NCBI GenBank assembly: GCA_003022745.1 | Contig: PXSU01000074.1 | Location: forward strand, 1 to 31,669 | DNA length: 31,669 nt | Reading direction: 5' to 3' | From: Halobacteriales archaeon SW_9_67_25 | GTDB lineage: Archaea; Halobacteriota; Halobacteria; Halobacteriales; Haloarculaceae | Shown: positions 7,330-15,586 of the stretch, piece after piece | How the letters are laid out: every line of letters starts with the position of its first letter | Position numbering within the stretch: position 1 is the first letter of the stretch | Notes under the pieces: model-generated | The model's database searches: none | Seen by the model: only the letters and a program-made list of their open reading frames with translations | Told to the model about the DNA's origin: nothing | Position numbers and translations under genes: made by a program

Positions 7330-9180
7330 ATGCGACTGTTGTTCATCCACTCGGACCACCTGGAGTTCGAGGCCCGGGAGACGGCCGGCCCCGACGGCCT
7401 TGCCGAAACCGAGGGGGTCCCGATGGAGGGGCGCATGGAGGAGTGCGTGACGGTCTTTGCCAGCGTCGAGTCCGACGACGAGGCCGACGTCGAGGGCGTC
7501 GTCGAGAACGCCCTCGCGGAGTTGCGGGACGTGACCGACCAGCTCAACACTGGCCGGGTCGTCCTCTACCCCTACGCCCACCTGAGCGAGGACCTCGCCG
7601 GCCCTGACGCCGCCAAGCAGGTCATGCGCGACCTCGAGACCGAACTCGAAGCCGACGGCTACGAGGTCCTCCGGGCGCCATTCGGCTGGTACAAGTCCTT
7701 CGAAGTATCGTGCAAGGGCCACCCGCTCTCGGAACTGTCCCGGCACGTCGCCGCCCACCGCGACGAGGACGAGGAAGCGGGCGAACCCGACCGCGAGCCC
7801 AGCGAGTGGCTGGTCATGCACCCCGACGGCTCCGTGGCCGACGCCGTCGAGGCGAAAGCCGACGTGAGCGGTGACATGCGGGCGTTCATCGAGGACGAGG
7901 TCGAGGGAATCGTCGCCAGCCCGGGCGAGGAGCCACCCCACCTCGAACTCATGCGCGAGAAGGAGTTCGTCGGCTACGATGAACTCTCGGACGTCGGCAA
8001 CCTCCGCTTTTACCCGCGGGGGAAGCTCGTCAGGGACGCACTGATGGCGTACGTCAACGACCTGATCGTCGGGTACGGCGGGATGCCCGTCGAGACGCCC
8101 ATCATGTACGACCTCGGCGCGCGCTCGATACGGGAACACGCCGGCAAGTTCGGCGAGCGCCAGTACCGCTTCGAGTCGGGTGACCGCCGGATGATGCTCC
8201 GGTTCGCAGCGTGTTTCGGCCAGTTTTCCATCATGCGCGATATGCACATCTCGGTCAACGACCTGCCCCTGCGGATCTACGAGATGTCCACCTACTCCTT
8301 CCGGCGCGAGCAGAAAGGCGAGGTGGCGGGGCTGAAGCGCCTGCGTGCGTTCACGATGCCCGACATGCACACCGCGACCCGCGACATGGACCAGGCCCGG
8401 GCGGAACTGATGGCCCAGGCCAAACTCGCGTTGCAGACCTCCGAAGATCTGGACATCAACTACGAGCCCGCCATCCGGATGACCCGGGAGTTCTACGAGA
8501 ACAACGAGGCGTGGGTCGAGGACGTCGTCGCGGACCTCGAAAAGCCTGCTCTCCTGGAGATCATCCCGGAGCGACACCACTACTGGTCGGCGAAGATCGA
8601 CTTCGCGGCCATCGACGGGCTGGGCCGGCCCATCGAGAACCCGACCGTCCAAATCGACGTCGAGAGCGCCGAACGGTTCGACATCGAGTACACCGACGGC
8701 ACCCACCAGCACCACCCACCGATCCTGCACTACTCGCCGTCGGGAGGGATCGAGCGCGTGATGGCCGCCCTGCTGGAGGACACGGCGACGATGGACACGC
8801 CCCAGCTGCCGACGTGGCTCTCGCCGACCCAGGTCCGGTTCATCCCGGTCAATCCCGACGCCCACCTCGGGTACTGCGAGGAGCTGGCCGACGACCTCGA
8901 AGCGGCCGAAATCAGGGTCGACATCGACGACCGCAACGAGTCGGTGGGGCGGCGCATCGCTGGCGCCGAGACCGACTGGGTGCCCTACTACGTCGTGGTC
9001 GGTGACGACGAGATCGAAGACGGCCAGCTCGGTGTGAACGTCCGCGCGACCGGCGAGGAACGCGACATGGGCCTGGGAGACCTCCGTGAGCTGGTCGAGG
9101 GGGACGTCGGCGACCTCCCGCAGCGCGCCCGGTACCTCCCGCGACACGTCAGCGACCACCCGCACTTCACCGGCGGGTAG
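7330..9180 (+). CDS. thrS: Threonyl-tRNA synthetase, archaeal type
   Basis: A 616-residue enzyme that charges tRNA-Thr. Residues 1-140 form the archaeal N-terminal editing domain, related to D-aminoacyl-tRNA deacylase, with FIHSDHLEFEA at the start and VVLYPYAHLS and APFGWYKSF later; it clears mischarged seryl-tRNA. The class II catalytic core follows, with zinc ligands expected in FAACFGQF, MPDMHT and DGTHQHHPP, motif 2 in STYSFRREQ, and motif 3 in SPSGGIERVMAAL. The C-terminal anticodon-binding domain runs from about residue 500 to the end. Length and domain order are complete. The gene is transcribed on its own; usp follows after 83 bases with a separate promoter. Confidence 0.98.
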   Translation: MRLLFIHSDHLEFEARETAGPDGLAETEGVPMEGRMEECVTVFASVESDDEADVEGVVENALAELRDVTDQLNTGRVVLYPYAHLSEDLAGPDAAKQVMRDLETELEADGYEVLRAPFGWYKSFEVSCKGHPLSELSRHVAAHRDEDEEAGEPDREPSEWLVMHPDGSVADAVEAKADVSGDMRAFIEDEVEGIVASPGEEPPHLELMREKEFVGYDELSDVGNLRFYPRGKLVRDALMAYVNDLIVGYGGMPVETPIMYDLGARSIREHAGKFGERQYRFESGDRRMMLRFAACFGQFSIMRDMHISVNDLPLRIYEMSTYSFRREQKGEVAGLKRLRAFTMPDMHTATRDMDQARAELMAQAKLALQTSEDLDINYEPAIRMTREFYENNEAWVEDVVADLEKPALLEIIPERHHYWSAKIDFAAIDGLGRPIENPTVQIDVESAERFDIEYTDGTHQHHPPILHYSPSGGIERVMAALLEDTATMDTPQLPTWLSPTQVRFIPVNPDAHLGYCEELADDLEAAEIRVDIDDRNESVGRRIAGAETDWVPYYVVVGDDEIEDGQLGVNVRATGEERDMGLGDLRELVEGDVGDLPQRARYLPRHVSDHPHFTGG

Positions 9181-9231
9181 CCCCTCCAGCCCGCGGGGTC
9201 GGGGACGACCGTAGTCGGCCGGCGTGGGACA

Positions 9232-9241
9232 GCGTTAAGTC
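9232..9241 (+). promoter_or_regulatory. TATA-like box of the usp gene
   Basis: GCGTTAAGTC is centred about 27 bases before the ATG at 9264, the normal distance for a leaderless haloarchaeal mRNA. Confidence 0.45.
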
Positions 9242-9263
9242 CCGTCCCGGAGAGAGAGCGACC

Positions 9264-9695
9264 ATGTACGACGACATCCTCCTGCCGACGGACGGGAGTT
9301 CCGGGACCGTGGAGGTCATGGAACACGCCCTGCCGATTGCGAGCGACCGGGACGCCACCGTGCACGCCCTCTACGTTGTCGAGAGCCGGCTGTACCGCGC
9401 GGCCGACGACGACACGAAAGACGACGTCCGCGCGACCCTCGAGGAGGAAGGCGACCGCGCACTGGAGGACGCCAGGATCCGGATCGAGGACGCTGGCGTC
9501 GGGTGCGTGACCGAGCGCCGTGAGGGGACGCCACAGAAAGAGATCACCGAGTACGCCGACGAGGCAGGGATCGACCTGATCGTGATGGGAACCCACAGCA
9601 AGACCGGGCCCGGACGGATGGCCTCGCTGGGTAGCACCACCGAGCGCGTCGTCAAGAACGCCGACCAGCCGGTCCTCGTGGTCGACATCAGGTGA
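9264..9695 (+). CDS. Universal stress protein (UspA family)
   Basis: A 143-residue single-domain Usp protein. It starts YDDILLPTDGSSGT and carries the ATP-binding C-terminal motif in the form GTHSKTGPGRMASLGSTTE (Gly-x2-Gly-x9-Gly-Ser/Thr). Usp proteins bind nucleotides and are linked to stress survival; the partner is unknown. Its TGA is followed with no gap by the ATG of the GCS2-like gene (TGAATG), so the two are co-transcribed and probably translationally coupled. A functional link to the ligase-like protein is inferred only from this. Confidence 0.95.
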   Translation: MYDDILLPTDGSSGTVEVMEHALPIASDRDATVHALYVVESRLYRAADDDTKDDVRATLEEEGDRALEDARIRIEDAGVGCVTERREGTPQKEITEYADEAGIDLIVMGTHSKTGPGRMASLGSTTERVVKNADQPVLVVDIR

Positions 9696-11264
9696 ATGCA
9701 GGACATCGTGGACCTGGTCGAGCGGTCGCTCGACCCCGGGGCCGCCGACGCGTTCGCCCAGCGCGTCGCGGGGCAGGCGGCGGAGCTCCGGGAGGCCATC
9801 GCCGCCGGCCGCTACGACAACGATCAGTTCGCGGTCGGGCTCGAGATGGAAGTGTACGCCGTCGAGAGCGGGGCTGACTCTCCGCCGGCCGGGAGTGACG
9901 AGGAGGCCGGACCCGGGCGGACGTGTCGGCTGGCGGCGCTCCCGGACGAAGCCTTCGAGGGCCCGGCGAACAAGGAACTCGGGGTACACAACGCCGAACT
10001 CAACACGGACCCGAACGTCCTCGACCCCGACGGACTCGCCGCACAGGCGACGGCCATCGAGGACGCGTTCGCGGCGGGACGGGCCGACGCCAAGGCACAC
10101 GGGTGCGACCTCGTACTCGACGCGATGTGGACCGTCCCGCCGGAGGCGGGGAGCTACGACTACCTCGCGGCCGTCGAGCGTTACGGGGACGTGACCGTCG
10201 CCGAGCACATGCAACCGGACCCGCGCTATGTCGCCATCGACAACGAATCCCTGGCCTACGGTGGCAGGAGCGTCGGGCTCTCGGTGCCGGGATTCGAGCG
10301 CGAGTTCCCGACGATCCTCTTCGAGTCGCTGGCAACCTCCATCCAGCCCCACCTCCAGATCCCCTCGGCGGCGGCGTTCCCCGACTACTACAACGCCGCG
10401 ATCAGGACGCTGGGACCGGTGCTGGCGCTGTCGACGAACTCGCCGTTCCTGCCCGCCGACCTCTACGGCGACGTCGACCCCGAGACCGTGCTGAACGAGA
10501 CCGACCACGAACTCCGGATCGCGGCCTTCGAGCAGTCGGTCGGAATCAGCGAGCAGTCCAAGGTTCGCGTGCCATGCGACATCGAGACGGCGACCGACGC
10601 CGTCGACCGCGTCGTCGCAGACGAGGTCTACGCCCCTTTCCTCCGGGAGTGGCTCGAGGACTCGCCGCGCGAGACGCGCGCGGACCGCTACTGGGAGTTC
10701 GCCCACAAGCGCTCGACGTACTGGCGGTGGCTCCGGTGTGTGGTGGGCGGTGACCCCGTCGGGACCGGCGACGAGCGGTCGCTACGCATCGAGTATCGCC
10801 CCCTCCCGACCCAGCCCACCATCCGGGACGTCGTCGGCCTGCAGGCGCTGGTCGCCGGCCTGATCCGCGGGCTGGTCAGTGCCGGCCACCCCCTCGCCGA
10901 ATTGCCCTGGGAGGCCGCCGACGAGTCGTTCTACAACGCCGTCGCGGACGGTCTCGACGCGGACCTGGCCTGGCTGACCGCCGACGGCGAGCGGACGACC
11001 GACCACGAGGAAATCTTCGGAGAACTCTTCGCGTACGCCCGCCAGGGACTGCGCGAGTCCGGCGTTCCCGCGGACGCCGTTGAGCGCTACCTGACACCCA
11101 TCGAGGCGCGCTGGGAGGCCGGAGTGTCACCGAGTGACTGGAAGATTGCGCGGGTACGGGAGAGACTGGCGGAGGGCCAGTCGTTCGAGGGAGCAGTTAC
11201 AGCGATGCAACGCGAGTATCTCCGGCGGAGTCGCGAATCGACGTCCTTCGCGGAGTGGCTGTAA
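9696..11264 (+). CDS. Glutamate-cysteine ligase-like (GCS2-related) protein
   Basis: A 522-residue protein of the carboxylate-amine ligase group. FAVGLEMEVYAV (about residues 45-56) resembles the E-x-E metal-binding strand of GCS2 enzymes. NKELGVHNAELNTDPNVL and the conserved IEYRPLPTQPTIRDVVGLQA stretch also fit. It is clearly longer than the haloarchaeal gamma-glutamylcysteine synthetase GshA that I remember (about 360 aa), so it is likely a separate paralogue with an unknown amine or amino-acid substrate. It directly follows the usp gene. The C-terminus is helical and charged. The element at 11279-11358 lies 14 bases after the stop. Confidence 0.75.
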   Translation: MQDIVDLVERSLDPGAADAFAQRVAGQAAELREAIAAGRYDNDQFAVGLEMEVYAVESGADSPPAGSDEEAGPGRTCRLAALPDEAFEGPANKELGVHNAELNTDPNVLDPDGLAAQATAIEDAFAAGRADAKAHGCDLVLDAMWTVPPEAGSYDYLAAVERYGDVTVAEHMQPDPRYVAIDNESLAYGGRSVGLSVPGFEREFPTILFESLATSIQPHLQIPSAAAFPDYYNAAIRTLGPVLALSTNSPFLPADLYGDVDPETVLNETDHELRIAAFEQSVGISEQSKVRVPCDIETATDAVDRVVADEVYAPFLREWLEDSPRETRADRYWEFAHKRSTYWRWLRCVVGGDPVGTGDERSLRIEYRPLPTQPTIRDVVGLQALVAGLIRGLVSAGHPLAELPWEAADESFYNAVADGLDADLAWLTADGERTTDHEEIFGELFAYARQGLRESGVPADAVERYLTPIEARWEAGVSPSDWKIARVRERLAEGQSFEGAVTAMQREYLRRSRESTSFAEWL

Positions 11265-11278
11265 CGGACACCGGAGTC

Positions 11279-11358
11279 ATACTATCGGCCATACTCACGT
11301 GAGGAGTTTCGCCACCCTATCGTGGCGGAATCGCTCACGAAGTTATAGCCGACAGTAT
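11279..11358 (-). repeat. Palindromic element A (family 1)
   Basis: An 80-nt element with 15-bp terminal inverted repeats that match at 13 positions (ATACTATCGGCCATA / TATAGCCGACAGTAT). A second arm CGTGAG/CTCACG and a central hairpin TTTCGCCAC-CCTATC-GTGGCGGAA lie inside. It aligns without gaps to element B (25000-25079) at 59 of 80 positions. Outside the repeats both copies have GTC on the left and CAG on the right. The given strand follows the CTGATAC to GTATGA orientation common to all five elements. It lies between the GCS2-like gene and the DUF4352 lipoprotein. Confidence 0.85.
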
Positions 11359-11589
11359 CAGCCGGGACGACATCAGATTTCTCGGACCATACGATACGAC
11401 CCGATAACTGTTCGACACAATAGGTGGTTGGGAGAACAGGGTCGGTGTCGAGGAAACTGGTCGAGGGCGGACGATACGGATCGGTTCGGTACCGGTCGAG
11501 GACGCACCGCGGGAGGCCTGGATGAACCGTCGAGAGGACGGCTGTGGTATCCAGCGAGTCAACAGTCGTGGCACGTAGACCGCCGTCAG
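11359..11589. other. Intergenic stretch with no recognisable gene
   Basis: No reading frame here looks like a protein on either strand. The lipoprotein promoter begins at its right end. I see no further repeat or RNA structure I can support. Confidence 0.5.
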
Positions 11590-11596
11590 TTTAAAC
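11590..11596 (+). promoter_or_regulatory. TATA box of the DUF4352 lipoprotein gene
   Basis: TTTAAAC, centred about 27 bases upstream of the ATG at 11620. It is among the clearest TATA boxes in the window. Confidence 0.65.
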
Positions 11597-11619
11597 TACA
11601 CGCGCTCTCAGGGACCAGC

Positions 11620-12321
11620 ATGCACAGACGCGCACTGCTGGCGGGGTTGAGCACAGCACTGACGGCTTCACTCGCGGGATGTGGCGGAGACGGGAACGGT
11701 GATGGTGACGGTGGCGGCGAGGAGAGCGGAACACCCGAGTCGGAGTCGGGCACGCCCACGCCGGCGGAGACAGAGACGCCAACGGAGACGGCGACGCCGG
11801 CTGATGCCGAGACACCGACGGAGACACCGACACCCGCCTCCGCCGACGGTGAGACCTCGTTCACCCACGACGTGGGTGAGACGTTTACCGTCGGCGAGGA
11901 GGGGAAACAGGTCACCTACCGGATCATCGAGCTCACCCGGGCCGACCAGATCGGCAGCGAAGTCAACTTCTCCGAGGCCGACGGCACGTACCTCATCGTC
12001 ACGCTCGAAGTGACCAACCCACGAAGCGAGGCTGTAGAGTTCCCGAGACTCAATTTCCGCCTGCTGACCGACGACGGTGCTTGGCAGCGCTTCGACAGAG
12101 AGCCCTCACAGAAGGTGAATTCGGACGACCGCATCGACGTCGAACACATCGGCGACGCGACGATCGAACCGGGGACGTCGGCACTCGGCACGGTGGTGTT
12201 CGACGTCGACCCCGAAAAGAGCCAGCGGCTGTGGATCACGCCCACGGGCGAGGCAGAGATGCCCGAACACTTCGTGCCGGTCGGTGACCTCTCGGAGATC
12301 GAGGAGCTCGGTGGCTACTAG
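11620..12321 (+). CDS. Tat-exported lipoprotein with DUF4352-like domain
   Basis: A 233-residue secreted lipoprotein. The N-terminus MHRRALLAGLSTALTASLAG has the twin-arginine pair and ends in the lipobox LAGC (Cys20), so the mature protein should be lipid-anchored on the outer face. A low-complexity linker of Gly/Asp then Thr/Pro/Glu repeats (about 22-75) is typical of haloarchaeal surface lipoproteins. The C-terminal domain (VGETFTVGEEGKQVTYRIIE, later DGTYLIVTLEVTNPRS) matches the immunoglobulin-like DUF4352 fold. The start at 11620 fits the Tat signal and TATA box; the longer open frame to 11134 is non-coding. It needs Tat export, and the next gene is a broken tatC. Confidence 0.92.
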   Translation: MHRRALLAGLSTALTASLAGCGGDGNGDGDGGGEESGTPESESGTPTPAETETPTETATPADAETPTETPTPASADGETSFTHDVGETFTVGEEGKQVTYRIIELTRADQIGSEVNFSEADGTYLIVTLEVTNPRSEAVEFPRLNFRLLTDDGAWQRFDREPSQKVNSDDRIDVEHIGDATIEPGTSALGTVVFDVDPEKSQRLWITPTGEAEMPEHFVPVGDLSEIEELGGY

Positions 12322-12365
12322 GCCGAGAGGGAAGGCTTACAAGACGGGCCAGCCAAGGCCGCCCG

Positions 12366-13099
12366 ATGGCGGAGGGCAACCCCGAAGAGGGAGCCGACGT
12401 GACCATCCCCGGCGAGGGTCGGGTGGACCCGGAACCGGTTGGCCCGGTCCAGGAAGGGGCTCCCGACGACGAGGAGATGCCCCTCGGGGAACACATCGAG
12501 GAGATGGTCCGCCGGCTCGCGTACGTCATCGTCGTGATGGCGCTGGTCAGCGCCGTCGCCTTCCCGCTTGCAGACCGGCTGATCAACTTCCTGTGGTACT
12601 CGTTTCTCCCGGGACCACCCAGTGACTGCGTCCAGGCGTCCATCGGCGCGGCGCCGGCCCCCGAGACGACGGCCTGTACCCGAATGAGCGGCGGTACTAC
12701 CTCGCGTCGGTGCCGACGAGCCTCGTACTCGCAGCGGTCGGCATCGCCTTTGCATTCTTTCTTATCCTGCCGATCATCTTCATCTACTTCCTGGGCTACT
12801 CACAGCCCGTCGCCGAGATCGCATTCAGCCTCTCGGATACGTTCGACCTCATCCTGCTCATGCTCGGGCTGTTCGCGGTGATCTTCCAGATACCCCTGTT
12901 CATGATGCTCGCGATCATGATGGGCGTCACCTCGCGGCGGTGGCTCGAGGGGCGGCGGCTCCTCTTCTGGGCGGCCTTCGCCGGCATCGCGTTCATCTTC
13001 AGTCCCGATCCCACCGGGATGGCCCCCTTCATCGTCGCCACGACGATGATCCTCCTCTTCGAGTCGACCCTCCTGCTGTTGCGCTGGACCGGCAGGTAA
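12366..13099 (+). pseudogene. tatC: Sec-independent protein translocase TatC, internal deletion and frameshift
   Basis: TatC is the multi-pass membrane receptor of the twin-arginine export system. The first frame (12366 to about 12682) gives an acidic N-tail, the signature MPLGEHIEEMVRRL and the first membrane helix, then the loop ending APAPETTAC. The second frame resumes at GLYPNERRYYLASVPTSLVL (from 12671) and runs to 13099 with the last helices, including SPDPTGMAPFIVATT. Both frames overlap at GGCCTGTACCCG (12671-12682). Compared with TatC proteins, roughly 40 residues with one or two membrane helices between the two parts are missing, and the frame is not kept. A deletion between short direct repeats is the simplest reading. 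As written the gene cannot make TatC. A TATA-like TTACAAG lies near 12338. Confidence 0.88.
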
Positions 13100-13136
13100 A
13101 AGACTTCGGGGCGCTCCACATACACTCCCGAGAAAC

Positions 13137-13778
13137 GTGTCTGCCGACGCAACCGTGCTCCTGGTCCGCCACGGCGAGACGGCCTGGAACCGCGAGAACC
13201 GCGTCCAGGGATGGGCCCCGGTCGGACTCGCGGACAGTGGCCGCGAGCAGGCCCGCGAACTCGGCGCACACCTCGCGTCGGTATACGCTATCGACCGCGT
13301 CGTCGCCTCGGACCTCCGTCGAGCGCGCGAGACCGCAGCCCTGCTCCACGAGGCGGGAGTCCCACCGACCCCGACCTACACCCGGCGCTGGCGCGAGCGG
13401 GACGTCGGTGTCTACCAGGGCCTGTCGAAAGAGCAACTGTTCGGGAGGTATCCCGAATTCAGAGCCACCACCGGCGTGATGGGCGTCCGGTCGCGGCCCG
13501 CGGGTGGTGAGAGCCTGCTCGACCTCCGCGAGCGTGTCCTCGCCGCCTGGGAGGACCTCCTCGCCGGGGCGGACCCGGGGGAGACGGCACTCGTCGTGAC
13601 CCACAGCGGTCCGATATACACGCTACTGGGCCATCTCGCGGGGACCGACCTGCCAAGCGCATTCGTCGAACACTCACAGGACAACTGCGCGCTGACCGAG
13701 GTTCACGTCCCGGGGGACACGAGCGAGTCCGGCGACTGGGGGGCGGCCCGGATCGTGCGCGAGAACGAGCGACCCTAG
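13137..13778 (+). CDS. Histidine phosphatase family protein
   Basis: A 213-residue phosphoglycerate-mutase-like phosphatase. The catalytic LLVRHGETAWN (His of RHG at about residue 12) is at the N-terminus, with the second Arg in SDLRRARETA, the acid in WRERDVG, and the second catalytic His in VVTHSG. Members hydrolyse phosphate from small metabolites such as sugar phosphates or alpha-ribazole phosphate; the substrate cannot be read from sequence. The start is GTG at 13137. Its TAG stop overlaps the stop of the convergent ccdA gene in the palindrome CTAG (13775-13778). Confidence 0.94.
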   Translation: MSADATVLLVRHGETAWNRENRVQGWAPVGLADSGREQARELGAHLASVYAIDRVVASDLRRARETAALLHEAGVPPTPTYTRRWRERDVGVYQGLSKEQLFGRYPEFRATTGVMGVRSRPAGGESLLDLRERVLAAWEDLLAGADPGETALVVTHSGPIYTLLGHLAGTDLPSAFVEHSQDNCALTEVHVPGDTSESGDWGAARIVRENERP

Positions 13779-14467
13779 ATGTACGAGAGCCCGTCGAAAA
13801 CGAACAGGAACCAGTAGATCTGGACGAGTCCGGCGACGACGAGCGCCCCGCCGGCCAGCCGCGTGACGAGGCGGGTGTTCGACGTGACACGTTGCAGGAG
13901 GGTGTCTTTCCCGAGCGCGGTGAGTAGGGTTACCCCCACGAGCAGGACGACCATCCCGGCGGCGTAGGCGCCGAAGGCCGTGAACGCCTGCGCCGGGCCA
14001 GTCAGAGCAAGCGAGGCGACCCCGACGAACAGCGGGCCGGTACAGCCCGCGGCGGCGGCCGCGTAGACGACGCCAAAGCCGAAGAATCCGGCCGGACCCC
14101 GCCGGCGCTCCGGCAACTGGACGTGGGCGAACGCGCCCGTGGTCTTCCCGCTGAGCATCACGAGCCCCAGCACGATGAGGACGGCCCCGGCGCCCACCTC
14201 GAGGACGGCGATGTCGCCGAGGAACTGCGTCCCGACGACGAACACGACGGCCGCGAGCGTCCCGAAGACGGCCAGAAACCCCAGGCTCGTGATCAGCGAT
14301 ACGACCACGGCCCGGCGCATACGCGCGGGCCAGGTGTCGGAAACGGACTCGTCGTCAGCTCCGAGGAAGTACGCGATGTACCCGGGCAACAGGGGGAACG
14401 CACAGGGCGCGAAGAACGTGGCCGTCCCCAGCCCGAACGCGAACGTCGCGAGGCCGATGTCAACCAC
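13775..14467 (-). CDS. ccdA: CcdA/DsbD-type transmembrane thiol-redox protein
   Basis: A 230-residue protein with about six membrane helices. It carries one cysteine in TFFAPCAFPLLPGY in the first helix and the second in AAAAGCTGPLF in the middle, the spacing typical of CcdA. CcdA carries electrons from cytoplasmic thioredoxin across the membrane to extracytoplasmic thioredoxin-like proteins, in cytochrome c maturation or disulfide reduction. The start is GTG at 14467. The TlpA-like lipoprotein gene lies 60 bases upstream on the same strand, a classical pairing. It ends convergent with the histidine phosphatase gene. Confidence 0.92.
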   Translation of the reverse strand: MVDIGLATFAFGLGTATFFAPCAFPLLPGYIAYFLGADDESVSDTWPARMRRAVVVSLITSLGFLAVFGTLAAVVFVVGTQFLGDIAVLEVGAGAVLIVLGLVMLSGKTTGAFAHVQLPERRRGPAGFFGFGVVYAAAAAGCTGPLFVGVASLALTGPAQAFTAFGAYAAGMVVLLVGVTLLTALGKDTLLQRVTSNTRLVTRLAGGALVVAGLVQIYWFLFVFDGLSYI

Positions 14468-14527
14468 GCGCTGTCACCTCCACATTCGTCGCTTCGCGTG
14501 ACACGGCAGTGGCCGTGACCCGGCCGG

Positions 14528-15124
14528 TCATCCCCCTGCCTCCTCGATTCGTTCGATGATGTCCCCGGCGGGAGAGAGCCCGCTGTGGCGCCAGACCTCC
14601 TCGCCGTCGGCGTCCAGGAGAACCATCGTCGGGATGCGCGTGACGTCGTACTCCTGGAACGCCTCGAGGCGGGTATCCTGTGCGACGGGCCAGGTACCCT
14701 CGTACTCGACCCAGAACTCCCGTATCAACCCGGCGTCTTCCTCCTGGCTCATCGACAGTATGTGCAGGTCCGGGTGTTCGGACTGGACGGTCCGCAACTC
14801 GGCCATCTGGGGCTTGCAGGGGGCACACCAGGTCGCGAAGAAATCGAGCAACGCGGCCTCGCCATGTGGCTTGACGGCGACCTGCCCGCCGGGTGACCCC
14901 TCCACGTCGAGTGTCTCCAGTCGGAGGCCCGCCGGCGTCGGGGTGGGCGTGGCTGCCTCCGCACCGCTATCGCCGTCCCCACTGCCATCGGTGCCGTCGC
15001 CGCCCGCCGGTCCGCCATCGCCGAGACAGCCAGCCACCCCGCCCGTGGCGGTGACGCCAGCCAGCCCGACCGCCGCCCGGGAGAGAAACCGGCGACGGGT
15101 CGGAGCGTCCCGAGACTCGTCCAT
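14528..15124 (-). CDS. TlpA/ResA-like thioredoxin-fold Tat lipoprotein
   Basis: A 198-residue extracytoplasmic redoxin. The N-terminus has a Tat signal (TRRRFLSRAAVGLAG) and a lipobox ending GGVAGC. A Gly/Asp/Ser and Thr/Pro linker follows, then a thioredoxin fold with the active-site WCAPC (about residue 100) and the cis-proline in TRIPTMVLLDADG. It probably receives electrons from CcdA encoded just downstream and reduces disulfides, for instance in apocytochrome c or copper-site assembly (inference). The ATG at 15124 fits the signal and a TATA-like GGCTTTTGT 27 bases upstream. Confidence 0.94.
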   Translation of the reverse strand: MDESRDAPTRRRFLSRAAVGLAGVTATGGVAGCLGDGGPAGGDGTDGSGDGDSGAEAATPTPTPAGLRLETLDVEGSPGGQVAVKPHGEAALLDFFATWCAPCKPQMAELRTVQSEHPDLHILSMSQEEDAGLIREFWVEYEGTWPVAQDTRLEAFQEYDVTRIPTMVLLDADGEEVWRHSGLSPAGDIIERIEEAGG

Positions 15125-15146
15125 GTCAGGTCTATGTGCGAGGAGG

Positions 15147-15155
15147 ACAAAAGCC
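15147..15155 (-). promoter_or_regulatory. TATA-like box of the tlpA-like gene
   Basis: GGCTTTTGT on the minus strand, centred about 27 bases before the ATG at 15124. The bases from here to element C at 15333 hold no gene I can support. Confidence 0.45.
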
Positions 15156-15332
15156 GTACTGCGCCTGTGGGTAGTGGTTACACAACCTCACTGCCGGCAG
15201 CAAACGGCCTGCGTGCTCGCGACGGTACTGCTGTGGGTCGAGGGCGCCGTCGCGGCCGGAGAGTCGACGCCAGCGGGGATCTGTCGGCTAGGCTCGGGAC
15301 CGCGACCCAACGGCCCGGGTGGTGGGTGTCCC

Positions 15333-15414
15333 ATACGGATTGCTGTCGCTGTTTTCCAGGCCGACCGCTCGCTGTCCTGCGGTCGATCCGGTACTGAACG
15401 ACAGCAATCCGTAT
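15333..15414 (-). repeat. Palindromic element C (family 2)
   Basis: An 82-nt element with perfect 16-bp terminal inverted repeats (ATACGGATTGCTGTCG / CGACAGCAATCCGTAT). An inner arm CGACCG/CGGTCG lies around CTCGCTGTCCTG. It is about 89 percent identical to element D (17924-18003), with one two-base gap. Where C and D differ inside the terminal repeats, both arms have changed together. It starts 10 bases after the stop of the zinc-ribbon gene, in that gene's direction. Confidence 0.9.
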
Positions 15415-15424
15415 CACGGACAGC

Positions 15425-15574
15425 CTACGTCTCGCGTGCCCGGCGCATCGCCACCTCGGCGATACCGACGTTCGCGGTGCAGTTCGGACACGCGAGCACC
15501 TCGCCGGAGTCGACGGCGAAGACGCGGACGAACTGCGCCGAGACCGGACTGTTGCAGTGGTCACACGAGTCCAT
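15425..15574 (-). CDS. Zinc-ribbon micro-protein (DUF7563-like), 49 aa
   Basis: A 49-residue protein, short but convincing: MDSCDHCNSPVSAQFVRVF, then VLACPNCTANVGI, with two CxxC knuckles 28 residues apart that should bind one zinc ion. Small two-CxxC proteins with a central FxRVF are common in haloarchaea and I recall one such group as DUF7563; the exact family is not certain. Function unknown. Unlike most genes here it has a Shine-Dalgarno-like AGGAGGG seven bases or so before the ATG. A T-rich TATA-like stretch lies further upstream (about 15640), so the mRNA probably has a leader. Element C follows after 10 bases. Confidence 0.75.
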   Translation of the reverse strand: MDSCDHCNSPVSAQFVRVFAVDSGEVLACPNCTANVGIAEVAMRRARET

Positions 15575-15579
15575 GGCTT

Positions 15580-15586
15580 CCCTCCT
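15580..15586 (-). promoter_or_regulatory. Shine-Dalgarno-like site of the zinc-ribbon gene
   Basis: AGGAGGG on the minus strand, ending five bases before the ATG at 15574. It supports that start and sets this gene apart from its leaderless neighbours. Confidence 0.55.

Noticed and set aside
7090..9165. 691-codon minus-strand open frame opposite thrS
   Set aside because: Antisense shadow of a certain gene; composition rich in Val, Leu and Arg with no recognisable domain.
11134..11619. Long in-frame extension upstream of the DUF4352 lipoprotein
   Set aside because: Runs through the end of the GCS2-like gene and element A; the Tat signal and TATA box place the start at 11620.
11690..11850. Repeated GACGGAGACACCGAC-like DNA in the lipoprotein gene, considered as a tandem repeat or CRISPR-like array
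   Set aside because: It encodes the Thr/Pro/Glu linker after the lipobox; irregular unit length and no spacers.
13775..13778. Convergent genes sharing the palindromic stop CTAG
   Set aside because: Noted as an annotation detail; such overlaps are common in dense genomes and need no special explanation.
15134..15397. 87-codon plus-strand frame between the tlpA-like gene and element C
   Set aside because: Arg/Gly-rich, runs into the repeat, overlaps the tlpA promoter, and shows no protein-like features.
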